64,000 bases of DNA from positions 1 through 64,000 of the forward strand of contig CAUBJF010000009.1 in NCBI GenBank assembly GCA_958436175.1. Reading direction: 5' to 3'. Both the position numbers and the translations under genes were made by a program. The DNA is from an uncultured Muribaculaceae bacterium. GTDB taxonomy: Bacteria; Bacteroidota; Bacteroidia; Bacteroidales; Muribaculaceae. The notes beneath the pieces are model-generated. The model had not been told where the DNA came from, did no database searches, and saw only the letters and a program-made list of their open reading frames with translations. Shown here piece after piece: positions 53,236-61,691 of the stretch. How positions within the stretch are numbered: the first letter of the stretch is position 1; each line of letters starts with the position of its first letter.

Positions 53236-54969
53236 ATGACAACTACTGCAACAACTCCAACAGCTCCCCACTATCCGGAGCAGGTGACAGGAATGGATAT
53301 TCTTGTCCGGGCCCTCAAGATGGTAGGCATAGACACAATGTATGGTCTGGTCGGTATCCCGGTGACCGAAGTGGCTTATATCGCCCAGGCACGCGGAATC
53401 CGCTTCGTCGGTTTCCGTCATGAACAGCAGGCCGGTATGGCAGCTGCTACACACGGCTATCTTACCCATACTCCCGGCGTTCTCCTGACTGTATCTTCCT
53501 TAGGCTTTATGAACGGTCTTACGGCTACTACCAATGCTACCGTAAACTGCTATCCTATGATACAGATCAGCGGCTCGAGCCAGCGCGATCCCATCGACCT
53601 TGACCAGGGAACATACGAAGGTCTCGACCAGTTCAATGTAGCCAAGCCTCTTGTCAAGGCTGCATACCGTGTAAACAAACCCGAAGATATTCCTACGGCT
53701 GTCGTACGCGCTTATCGTGCCGCTATTTCCGGGCGTCCCGGCGGTGTGTACCTTGATTTTACAGAGCCATGTCTTGCTGCTATCATGCAGGCTTCTGATG
53801 CCGACAAACTGTTCTATACCCCTGTCGATCTCTGCCCTGCGATGCCTGCAGCTCCGGAAGCAGTGAAGCGTGCGGCCGATTTACTTGCCTCGGCGAAGAA
53901 GCCGGCACTCCTTATCGGCAAAGGCGCTGCCTATGCACGTGTCGAAGACCGTCTCAAAAAGCTCGTCGATACCTACAAACTCCCGTATTTCCCCATGTCG
54001 ATGGCCAAAGGTGTCCTTCCTGACGATGGCGAACTCAGCGCACTGTCGTGCCGCTCGACTATCATGGAGGAGGCCGATGTAGTCATCCTCGTCGGAGCGC
54101 GTCTCAACTGGCTGCTTTCGAGAGGACACGGCAAGTGGAGCCCCGATACAAAGTTCATACAGTTCGAAATCGACCCTGAAGAAATCGATTGCAACCGCCC
54201 CATCGCGGCTCCTGTGGTCGGCGATATGGCCAGCTCTCTCGATGCCTTCCTCACAGAGATGGAAAGTCGCAAGATGAGTACAGATCCCGGGTGGATCCCG
54301 TCCTTGCAGGCAGAGACAAAAGCCAAGAATGAAAAGTTCAAGGCTCGTCTCACAGCCAACGCAAATGTGCAGCCGATGGATCATTGGACCGCACTGGGCG
54401 CTATCAAGCCTATTATTGAAGCGAACCCAGATGTTATCCTCGTAAATGAAGGAGCCAACACCCTGGACGATACACGCGATGCAATCAGCATGTCTCTGCC
54501 CCGTCATCGTATCGACTGTGCCACATGGGCTATCATGGGCATGGGCATGGGGAGTGCCGTTGGTGCCGCAGTATCGACCGGAAAGAGCGTAGTCGCAGTC
54601 GAAGGTGACAGCGCATTCGGCTTTTCGGGCATGGATTTCTCGACAATCTGTCGGTTCAAACTGCCTGTGACAGTCGTAATCTTCAACAACGGCGGTATCT
54701 ACAATGGTATCGGTGTCAACGCGAGCGGAGGTACCGATCCTGCTCCTACCACTCTCGACATACATGCCCGTTACGACAAGCTCGGCGAAGCATTTGGTGC
54801 CAAAACATATTATGTCGCCACCCCTGAGGAACTAAGCTCGGCACTCAAGGAAGCTCTCGCTTCCAAGGCTCCCGCACTAATAGACGTCCAGCTCGCAGCC
54901 GACTCCGGCAAGGAGTCCGGGCATATCGGGTATCTTAACCCCGAAGCGCTCGAACATTTCACCGTCTGA
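53236..54969 (+). CDS. oxc: Oxalyl-CoA decarboxylase
   Basis: Thiamin-diphosphate enzyme, 577 residues, that turns oxalyl-CoA into formyl-CoA and CO2. The catalytic Glu is in RFVGFRHEQQAGMAAA (residue about 61). The TPP motif starts VVAVEGDSAFGFSGMDFST and ends in VIFNNGGIYNG. The CoA/substrate loop near the C-terminus (YYVATPEEL) is similar to the Oxalobacter enzyme. It lies 115 bases after frc. Confidence 0.96.
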   Translation: MTTTATTPTAPHYPEQVTGMDILVRALKMVGIDTMYGLVGIPVTEVAYIAQARGIRFVGFRHEQQAGMAAATHGYLTHTPGVLLTVSSLGFMNGLTATTNATVNCYPMIQISGSSQRDPIDLDQGTYEGLDQFNVAKPLVKAAYRVNKPEDIPTAVVRAYRAAISGRPGGVYLDFTEPCLAAIMQASDADKLFYTPVDLCPAMPAAPEAVKRAADLLASAKKPALLIGKGAAYARVEDRLKKLVDTYKLPYFPMSMAKGVLPDDGELSALSCRSTIMEEADVVILVGARLNWLLSRGHGKWSPDTKFIQFEIDPEEIDCNRPIAAPVVGDMASSLDAFLTEMESRKMSTDPGWIPSLQAETKAKNEKFKARLTANANVQPMDHWTALGAIKPIIEANPDVILVNEGANTLDDTRDAISMSLPRHRIDCATWAIMGMGMGSAVGAAVSTGKSVVAVEGDSAFGFSGMDFSTICRFKLPVTVVIFNNGGIYNGIGVNASGGTDPAPTTLDIHARYDKLGEAFGAKTYYVATPEELSSALKEALASKAPALIDVQLAADSGKESGHIGYLNPEALEHFTV

Positions 54970-54985
54970 GCCGAGGACTATTATT

Positions 54986-55019
54986 ACGCAGCCGCGCTCT
55001 GTCGCGAGCATGGCTGCGT
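54986..55019 (+). other. Hairpin between oxc and the AEC permease gene
   Basis: Perfect 8-bp stem ACGCAGCC (54986-54993) with GGCTGCGT (55012-55019); only a weak T-rich stretch follows. It may partly end transcription before the permease gene. Confidence 0.5.
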
Positions 55020-55065
55020 TCTATCCATCTAAACTCAACGTTTCATCTCTCATTACATCAATTTT

Positions 55066-56031
55066 ATGGAACATGTCATCTTATATGCCATAGTGCCTAT
55101 CATCGTGGTGATGCTTGCCGGTTATATTTCTGGTAAGAAAGGTATTTTTTCAGGTGAGGATGCAAAGAAATTCAATAAGGTGGTGCTCGACTATGCCTTG
55201 CCGGCAGCCTTGTTTGTTTCTATTGTCCAGGCAAGCCGTGAAATGCTTGCCGCCGATATCAAGTTGTCGCTGATATCGCTTTTCGGTATCATGGCCTGCT
55301 TTATGCTGGTGTACTATGTATTCCGCATGTTCAAGAGCAATACAGGGGCTGATGCCGCCGTGTCCGCTCTTATTAGTGGTTCTCCGACAATCGGTTTTCT
55401 CGGATTTGCAGTGCTGGAGCCAATCTTTGGAACCAATCCGACCGTTGCTCTCGTTGTTGCAATCGTGGGAATCGTCGTCAATGCGGTAGGTATTCCTGTA
55501 GGCCTTTCCCTTATGAATGCATCTCTTGAAAAGCAGAATCCTGGTTCGACGAAGAAAGAAAGTGCTTGGAAGCCTGTGATTCACGCTCTCGAACAGCCTG
55601 TTGCCTGGGCTCCTATCCTCGCTGTAATCTGGGTTGTTGTAGGAATTCCATGGCCTGCATGGGCAAGTCCTTCTTTCGATCTTATCAAGGGAGCAAATGC
55701 GTCTATGGCAGTATTCTCCGCAGGTATCACTCTCTCATCTATAAAAGTCCAGATCAACTTCCAGGCTATCCTCGGTTCGATCCTCAAGATGGTGGTTATG
55801 CCGGCTGTCATTCTTGTCCTTGGTCTTCTTTTCCACATGGAACCCCTCAACCTTAAGATGCTGGTAGTCGCCGCCGCTCTTCCACCGGCATTCTCGGGCA
55901 TTATCATAGCCGACGAGTACAATACCTATGTTGCAACCGGTACGTCGTCGCTTACTCTTTCGGTCATCCTGTTCATAGGCTTCTGTCCTCTGTGGATATG
56001 GCTGACTGATCTGTGTCTCAAAGCGTTCTAA
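55066..56031 (+). CDS. AEC-family permease, probable oxalate/dicarboxylate transporter
   Basis: A 321-residue inner-membrane protein with ten hydrophobic helices in two repeats of five, starting VILYAIVPIIVVMLAGYISG and NKVVLDYALPAALFVSIVQA. The second-half motif ALPPAFSGIIIADEYNTYVA is typical for auxin efflux carrier (AEC) family proteins. Members carry malate or other dicarboxylates. Its place after oxc and frc and before a strong terminator makes oxalate uptake or formate exchange likely; sequence alone does not show this. Confidence 0.82.
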   Translation: MEHVILYAIVPIIVVMLAGYISGKKGIFSGEDAKKFNKVVLDYALPAALFVSIVQASREMLAADIKLSLISLFGIMACFMLVYYVFRMFKSNTGADAAVSALISGSPTIGFLGFAVLEPIFGTNPTVALVVAIVGIVVNAVGIPVGLSLMNASLEKQNPGSTKKESAWKPVIHALEQPVAWAPILAVIWVVVGIPWPAWASPSFDLIKGANASMAVFSAGITLSSIKVQINFQAILGSILKMVVMPAVILVLGLLFHMEPLNLKMLVVAAALPPAFSGIIIADEYNTYVATGTSSLTLSVILFIGFCPLWIWLTDLCLKAF

Positions 56032-56050
56032 TCACGCGATACAATATAAA

Positions 56051-56094
56051 ACGACAGTCCGGAGCCAAGCTCGTATTCGGACTGTCGTTTTTTT
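56051..56094 (+). terminator. Terminator of the oxalate gene set
   Basis: Perfect 11-bp stem ACGACAGTCCG (56051-56061) with CGGACTGTCGT (56078-56088), then seven T. The next -7 box starts 3 bases later. Confidence 0.9.
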
Positions 56095-56096
56095 CG

Positions 56097-56104
56097 TACC
56101 TTTG
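56097..56104 (+). promoter_or_regulatory. Putative -7 box of the thioesterase gene
   Basis: TACCTTTG. Transcription would start near 56110, after the ATG codons at 56013 and 56106, so the ATG at 56124 is the likely start. Confidence 0.65.
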
Positions 56105-56123
56105 TATGCAAAAATTCATCCTT

Positions 56124-56864
56124 ATGCTAAAGACTCATCACCACAAATATCTGCTTACGGCAGGCGAGAGCAATGCTTCAGGACGTATGCCTGTAACTCT
56201 TCTGATGGAGCGTATCATAGAGACAGCGACAGAACATGCCAACGCTCTGGGTATCGGCTATGCCACCCTTATTGAGGGAGGCATAGGCTGGGTCCTTAGC
56301 CGTGTCTCTTTCGAAATGAAACGCTATCCTGCTATCAACGAAGAATACAGCCTCACGACATGGATCGAGGGTTACAATCGTCGCTTCAGTGAGCGAAACT
56401 TCGAGATGCACGGCGGAGACGGCTCGGTGATCGGATATGCCCGTACGATATGGGTCGCTATGGATTTCAAGACCAGGACGGTGGCCGATCTGTCGCGCTA
56501 TGAGAAGGATTTGTTCCCTGTCGTCAAACGCGATTGTCCTATAGCTCCAGCTCCGAGGCTGGCTCTTCTCGGCGACGACTGCGAGCATAAGGAATATACT
56601 TTCCGCTATTGCGATATCGACTTCAACCGACATGTGAACACTGTACGTTATCTCGTAATGATTCTCAATCAGTGGAGCATGGAGCACTACGACAGAAATA
56701 TAGTCGGGCGCCTCGACATGATGTTCCATCATGAATGTCACTACGGCGAGACTGTGTCGCTGCGTATCGGGACTACCGAGGGAGGTGATGTCTGCGAGAT
56801 TGTACGCGACGGCATCCGGGCAGTCACAGCGAGAATCCGCTGGACTCCCGTAGCCGAGGATTGA
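56124..56864 (+). CDS. Acyl-ACP thioesterase (FatA-type)
   Basis: A cytosolic double-hotdog enzyme of 246 residues that releases fatty acids from acyl carrier protein. The first hotdog holds RIIETATEHANALGIG and YSLTTWIEGYNRRFSERNFE. The second holds RYCDIDFNRHVNTVRYLVMI, in which the Asn-His pair and Asp are the catalytic set of the family. A Cys-containing patch CDIDFNRHVN is typical of the gut Bacteroidales enzymes. The start 56124 (MLKTHHHKYLL) follows from the promoter. Convergent with the GH2 gene, 2 bases apart. Confidence 0.88.
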   Translation: MLKTHHHKYLLTAGESNASGRMPVTLLMERIIETATEHANALGIGYATLIEGGIGWVLSRVSFEMKRYPAINEEYSLTTWIEGYNRRFSERNFEMHGGDGSVIGYARTIWVAMDFKTRTVADLSRYEKDLFPVVKRDCPIAPAPRLALLGDDCEHKEYTFRYCDIDFNRHVNTVRYLVMILNQWSMEHYDRNIVGRLDMMFHHECHYGETVSLRIGTTEGGDVCEIVRDGIRAVTARIRWTPVAED

Positions 56865-56866
56865 GT

Positions 56867-58681
56867 TTAAAGACTCTTGCAGAGCTTTTTATTAGCTTCC
56901 CTGACACGGTCTTCGTCTACTTTGACAACTTTACGGTCGTAGGTCATCAGGCCGTTGACTTCGTTCTCGACATCTGTTGTCTGGGTGTAGACTGCCCCGG
57001 TGTATCCTGCTCGGGCCAGGTCGAGCAGCGTATCGATATAGCCGACATATACATCGGTCACTTTCTTGGGACTGTCGAACTGGACATAACCCCAGTTCCG
57101 TTCGGGCGACCATATATGTTCTGGCAGCACGAGTCCGAGACCGCCGAATTCACCGAGGACGTTGGCCCGCTGAGGATCTATGAGTTTGATGGCGGGGTTG
57201 GGATAATGGTGGATGTCAAGAATGTCGCCGACAGGGTAGTGGTTGCCGCCGCTGGCGGGATTGACAAGTCGCGAGGAATCGTATTCCTTGGTCCATTCGA
57301 CTATTTCGGGAGTTTTGAACTGACCCCAGGCTTCGTTGAAGGGCACCCATACGGCGATACAGGGATAGTTTACGCGGGAGTCGATGATTTCTTTCCATTC
57401 GCGTCGATAGTTGGCTTCGCTCTCGGCACTGCGTTTCATTTCATTGCCGTCGAAGTACTTCATATTCTGCCATTCGGGGCTGCGGTCTCCGCTGGGCATA
57501 TCCTGCCATACGAGGATGCCTTTGCGGTCGCAGTAGGCATACCAGGTAGCTGGTTCAACTTTCACATGCTTGCGGATCATATTGAAACCAAGGTCTTTGG
57601 TCTTGTCGATATCGTAGATCATGGCATCGTAGGAAGGAGCCGTATACAGACCGTCGGGCCACCAGCCCTGGTCGAGGGGGCCGTAGTGGAATATGTCTTT
57701 GTTGTTGAGTTTGAAGCGTACGATGCCGTTCTCGTCGCGGCCTGTTGAGACCTTGCGCATGGCGGCATAGCTCTTGACCTTGTCGAGGATCTTGTCCCCT
57801 GACTTCAGGGAGATCTCGATGTCATAGAGATTCGGTTCGTCGGGGGTCCATAGCTTGGCATCGGCAGGCATGGCGACTTCGACAGGCATGGATGCAAGGC
57901 TCTGGCCATGTGCAATTACTTTGCCGTTTTCGATCACTGTCACGTCTGCTACGAGGGATTTACTCTTGTCGGCAGGGGTGACATCGACAGTGAGACGGTG
58001 GTTGTCTATATCCGGTACAGTCTTGATTGATGCTATATGGTTGGATGCTGGAACGGGTTCGAGCCATACTGTCTGCCATATGCCGGTGACGGAGGTGTAC
58101 CAGATTCCTTCCGGGCGATTGACCTGTTTGCCACGGGGCTGGTAGCCGTCGCTAGTCGGGTCGGTGACGCGCACTACTACAGTGTTTTCGCCTTTAGCTT
58201 TGAGAGCCGGAGTAATATTGAGGCTGAAAGGACTGTAGCCGCCTTTGTGACCTCCGACTTTGATTCCGTTGACCCAGACGTCGCAGCTCCAGTCGACAGC
58301 TTCGAAATTGAGCATCACATCGTTGCCTTTCCATGCAGCAGGAACTGTGAAACTACGTTTGTACCAAAGAGCATTGTCGCGGCCGACGTTCTTTCCAACT
58401 CCGGACAGACTCGATTCCACAGCAAATGGAACGAGGATTTCGCCCTGCCATTGCTGAGGCTCTGCTTCATTGGCCGGAACGATGGCATACTGCCATAATC
58501 CGTTGAGGTTCTCCCAGGCATTGCGTTCCATGACAGGACGGGGGTAAACGTCCCATGGTTTTTCCGGATTTACTTCGCTGGCCCATGGAGTGGAGATATG
58601 TCCCTCGACGGGCTTCCAGTCGCCTGCCGATGCCGACAGTGCGGCAAGCGCAAGGGCAATCGATAAGAAAGTCTTGTTCAT
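56867..58681 (-). CDS. GH2 family beta-glycosidase
   Basis: An exported 604-residue enzyme, with signal peptide MNKTFLSIALALAALSASAG. The sugar-binding jelly roll begins RNAWENLNGLWQYAIVP and has SCDVWVNGIKVGGHKGGYSP. A short Ig-like domain follows, then the TIM barrel. The acid/base Glu lies in VWVPFNEAWGQFKT and the nucleophile in NVLGEFGGLGL. FNEAW and EFGG place it in GH2 near beta-galactosidase/glucuronidase, but the substrate cannot be fixed. It lacks the C-terminal domains of LacZ and is not near SusCD genes. A short gap with no clear promoter separates it from prfB. Confidence 0.9.
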   Translation of the reverse strand: MNKTFLSIALALAALSASAGDWKPVEGHISTPWASEVNPEKPWDVYPRPVMERNAWENLNGLWQYAIVPANEAEPQQWQGEILVPFAVESSLSGVGKNVGRDNALWYKRSFTVPAAWKGNDVMLNFEAVDWSCDVWVNGIKVGGHKGGYSPFSLNITPALKAKGENTVVVRVTDPTSDGYQPRGKQVNRPEGIWYTSVTGIWQTVWLEPVPASNHIASIKTVPDIDNHRLTVDVTPADKSKSLVADVTVIENGKVIAHGQSLASMPVEVAMPADAKLWTPDEPNLYDIEISLKSGDKILDKVKSYAAMRKVSTGRDENGIVRFKLNNKDIFHYGPLDQGWWPDGLYTAPSYDAMIYDIDKTKDLGFNMIRKHVKVEPATWYAYCDRKGILVWQDMPSGDRSPEWQNMKYFDGNEMKRSAESEANYRREWKEIIDSRVNYPCIAVWVPFNEAWGQFKTPEIVEWTKEYDSSRLVNPASGGNHYPVGDILDIHHYPNPAIKLIDPQRANVLGEFGGLGLVLPEHIWSPERNWGYVQFDSPKKVTDVYVGYIDTLLDLARAGYTGAVYTQTTDVENEVNGLMTYDRKVVKVDEDRVREANKKLCKSL

Positions 58682-58772
58682 AGGTTATGTTATATTTAAA
58701 TAAGGTTTATCTGTCTATTGAACGAATCCATGAGCACTTTATTGTTACAGTACAGGGACGCGGCCGTCGGGA

Positions 58773-58804
58773 TTTGTGAGTTTAGGCGATTTTGTCTAAT
58801 TTTG
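58773..58804 (+). promoter_or_regulatory. Promoter of prfB
   Basis: TTTG (58773-58776), 20-base spacer, TAATTTTG (58797-58804), about 30 bases before the ATG at 58835. Confidence 0.82.
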
Positions 58805-58834
58805 TAGCCTGAAAAATAGACATAGTAAATCGAT

Positions 58835-59957
58835 ATGATAACACAAGAACAATTAAAAGAGACTTTTGAGCGTATGCTTGCGCTGAGGAGGTATCTTTGA
58901 CATCGACGGGAAGAAAATAGCTGTCGAAGAAGAACAACTGCGTACTATGGCCGACGGATTCTGGGAGAATGCCGAGGCCGCGCAGCGCCAGATGAAGAAA
59001 ATCAAGGACTTGCAGAAGTGGATAGCCGATTATGCAGAGGTAGAAGGGGCTGTCGACGAGGTTAAGCTTGCTATGGAGTTCTATAAGGAAGAGCTCGTTT
59101 CCGAGGAAGAAGTGGATGCCGCCTATGCTAAGGCAGTCAAGCTTCTCGAAGACCTCGAGCTGCGAAACATGCTCCGTGGTGAAGGCGATATAATGAGCGC
59201 GGTGCTGAAAATCAACTCCGGAGCCGGTGGTACCGAGAGTCAGGACTGGGCTTCGATGCTGATGCGCATGTATCTGCGCTGGGCAGAGAAAAATGGCTAT
59301 AAGACATCTATCGCAAACCTCCTCGAAGGCGATGAAGCCGGAATCAAAAGCTGTACCATCAACGTCGAGGGTGACTTCGCTTACGGTTTCCTCAAGAGCG
59401 AGAACGGCGTACACCGTCTTGTCCGCGTATCGCCATACAATGCACAGGGCAAGCGTATGACATCTTTCGCTTCGGTCTTCGTAACACCTCTTGTCGACGA
59501 TACTATAGAAATCAAGGTCGAACCGGCCCTGCTGTCGTGGGACACATTCCGGAGCGGCGGTGCAGGCGGTCAGAACGTGAACAAAGTGGAATCCGGTGTC
59601 CGTCTCCGCTATCAGTTCACAGATCCGTACACAGGCGAAAAAGAGGAGATTCTCATCGAGAACACCGAGACACGCGACCAGCCCAAGAACAAAGAGAACG
59701 CTCTCCGTCAGCTACGTTCGATTCTATACTCCAAGGAACTTGAGCACCGTATGGCCGAACAGGCAAAGGTAGAAGCCGGAAAGAAGAAAATCGAATGGGG
59801 TTCCCAGATACGCAGCTACGTCTTCGACGACCGTCGCGTCAAGGACCATCGTACAAACTGGCAGACGTCTGATGTCGGCGGCGTGATGGACGGCGACCTC
59901 GACGGTTTCATCAAGGCTTATCTCATGGAATTCTCCGAGAGAGACGCTGAACAGTGA
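58835..59957 (+). CDS. prfB: Peptide chain release factor 2, made by a programmed +1 frameshift
   Basis: Release factor of 373 residues that ends translation at UGA and UAA. The first 21 codons (MITQEQLKETFERMLALRRYL) end at an in-frame TGA at 58898. Translation then moves +1 (GAC at 58899) and runs to 59957 as DIDGKKIAVEEEQL. The GGQ loop is FRSGGAGGQNVNKVESGV. The stop-codon reading motif appears as RVSPYNAQGKRMTSF, with SPY in place of the textbook SPF. A frame starting at 58947 alone would lose the N-terminus. It is followed one base later by the lipid kinase gene. Confidence 0.95.
58886..58901 (+). other. prfB programmed +1 frameshift site
   Basis: AGGAGGTATCTTTGAC: a Shine-Dalgarno-like AGGAGG, 3 bases, the slippery CTT and the in-frame TGA followed by C. 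This is the classic RF2 autoregulation site: low RF2 lets the ribosome slip and make more RF2. Confidence 0.95.
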
Positions 59958-59958
59958 T

Positions 59959-60927
59959 ATGAAAACGCTGCTGATAGTCAATCCTATTTCGGGAACGAAG
60001 TCGAAGCATCGCATCGTACCTTTTGTCATAAAAAAGATGGCCGGATATGGCTTCGACGTCGATGTGGTGCGGACAGCCTATCCCGGCCATGCTTATGAAC
60101 TTTCCTCAGAGGCCGAGAGAAAAGGATATGAGGCTTTGATAGTGTGTGGCGGCGATGGTACTGTCAATGAAGCGGCTTCGGGTCTTGTTGGTTCCAAGAC
60201 GGCGCTCGGTATCATCCCTGCCGGTTCGGGCAACGGCCTTGCCCGACATCTTGGCATCACTGTCGATGTGCGTCGTTCGCTCAAGGTGATTGCTGAGCGT
60301 AACATCATCGCAGCCGACTATGGTACTGCCAACTCCAAGCCCTTTTTCTGCACTTTCGGAGTTGGATTCGATGCCGCTGTCAGCGAGCGTTTCGCGCGTC
60401 AGAAACGGCGAGGCATGATGATGTACCTCAAGAGCGCTATCGATGAGTACATGAACTTCTCCCCTGAAGAGTATACTATAGAGGCAAATGGGATGATGTT
60501 GACAGACAAGGCTTTTCTTGTCGTTGTCTGCAATGCTTCGCAATACGGCAACAATGCTTTTATCGCCCCTGACGCATCTGTCACCGACGGGGAGCTGGAC
60601 ATCACTATTGTCCATGCAGGGAATGCTTTCGAACATGCCCGTTTCGGGCTTGACCTCCTTACAGGGTTCGTAGGGAAAAATGCAAGAATTGACACTTTTC
60701 GTGTAAAGTCGGCGAATATTCGACGCAACCATGAAGGAGTGGCGCATATAGATGGCGATCCGAGGATGATGCCTAAGGAAATACACATAGAGTGTCATCC
60801 CGCCAAGCTGCGCCTATTCGCTCCTACCGAGCAGACACGATTCAAGCCCCTCATTACGCCGACAATCCTTTTTGCGCGCGATGTTGTTCTCTATGCTGCC
60901 AATTTGTTTCAGGGCTGGAAGGCCTGA
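59959..60927 (+). CDS. Diacylglycerol/lipid kinase family protein (YegS/DgkB-like)
   Basis: A 322-residue cytosolic or membrane-associated kinase. The DAGK catalytic domain has LIVNPISGTKSKHRI at the start, VCGGDGTVNEAASGL for nucleotide binding and LGIIPAGSGNGLARHLGI. The C-terminal beta domain holds VCNASQYGNNAFIAPDASVT, GELDITIV and HIDGDPRMMPKEI. Substrates in the family are diacylglycerol, phosphatidylglycerol or sphingoid bases; the last is of interest because Bacteroidales make sphingolipids, but the sequence does not decide it. Starts one base after the prfB stop. Confidence 0.9.
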   Translation: MKTLLIVNPISGTKSKHRIVPFVIKKMAGYGFDVDVVRTAYPGHAYELSSEAERKGYEALIVCGGDGTVNEAASGLVGSKTALGIIPAGSGNGLARHLGITVDVRRSLKVIAERNIIAADYGTANSKPFFCTFGVGFDAAVSERFARQKRRGMMMYLKSAIDEYMNFSPEEYTIEANGMMLTDKAFLVVVCNASQYGNNAFIAPDASVTDGELDITIVHAGNAFEHARFGLDLLTGFVGKNARIDTFRVKSANIRRNHEGVAHIDGDPRMMPKEIHIECHPAKLRLFAPTEQTRFKPLITPTILFARDVVLYAANLFQGWKA

Positions 60928-60965
60928 CAGGCAATAAACGGGGTAGGGGAAGCGTTTTATTGTTG

Positions 60966-61688
60966 ATGAAACAAAGACTGCGACATATTCTCACCTTGCT
61001 GGCGATTCTTGCTGTATCGGCATGGGCTTACGGACGTGATTTCAACGACAAGCTCCTCAACCGACCTTATGCCGACAACCGTGCGTGGCATCTTGGTTTT
61101 TCTGTTGGTGCCTTTGTCTCCGACCTACGCCTGACACATAATGGCTTTGTGACTGAGAGCGGTCAGGAATGGCGTGTCGACCAGCCTGGCTATCAGCCGG
61201 GATTCTGTGTCAACGGCCTTGTCGATTTCCGTCTCAATGACTATTTTGCCGTTCGACTGTCGCCAGGTATGTATTTCGGCAGCCGCGACTTGACGTTCAA
61301 GGATGTGCGAAGTGATGCTACCGAGCGCCAGAACCTAAAAACGACTTTGGTCGTGGTCCCTCTGGAATTAAAATACTCGGCTGTGCGTATGCGTAATGCC
61401 CGGCCCTATATGCTTGCCGGAGTCATGCCAGCTTTTGATGTGGGCAAGAAGAGAAGTGACTTCCTAAAACTGAAAGCTACGGACTTCTTCCTGTCGTTTG
61501 GCTTTGGATGTGATTTCTATCTTCCTTACTTCAAGTTTATTCCGGAGGTCAAATTCTGTCTCGGCCTGAGCGACGTGCTGGATCATAAAAGAAGTGACCT
61601 CACCGACGATCCTGAGAAATTCAAATTCACCCAGAGTCTCGGCAAGGCAACCTCGAAGATGGTAGTGCTCACTTTCTATTTCGAGTAG
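60966..61688 (+). CDS. porT: Type 9 secretion outer-membrane protein PorT
   Basis: A 240-residue predicted eight-stranded barrel, with signal MKQRLRHILTLLAILAVSAWAYG. The mature start DKLLNRPYADNRAWHLGFSV is the PorT signature. The last strand ends SKMVVLTFYFE, with a near-terminal Phe. PorT is needed for T9SS export in Porphyromonas gingivalis. A longer frame from 60792 overlaps the kinase gene and lacks a signal. The porPKLMN operon is 17 kb away. It is convergent with the ECF sigma gene, 3 bases apart. Confidence 0.88.
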   Translation: MKQRLRHILTLLAILAVSAWAYGRDFNDKLLNRPYADNRAWHLGFSVGAFVSDLRLTHNGFVTESGQEWRVDQPGYQPGFCVNGLVDFRLNDYFAVRLSPGMYFGSRDLTFKDVRSDATERQNLKTTLVVVPLELKYSAVRMRNARPYMLAGVMPAFDVGKKRSDFLKLKATDFFLSFGFGCDFYLPYFKFIPEVKFCLGLSDVLDHKRSDLTDDPEKFKFTQSLGKATSKMVVLTFYFE

Positions 61689-61691
61689 AGG

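Noticed and set aside
53881..54765. 294-codon minus-strand frame within oxc
   Set aside because: Antisense shadow of a certain ThDP enzyme gene; the product has no family features.
58898..58900. Frameshift error or pseudogene in prfB
   Set aside because: The TGA is part of the conserved RF2 programmed frameshift site with SD-like element and CTT, so the break is functional.
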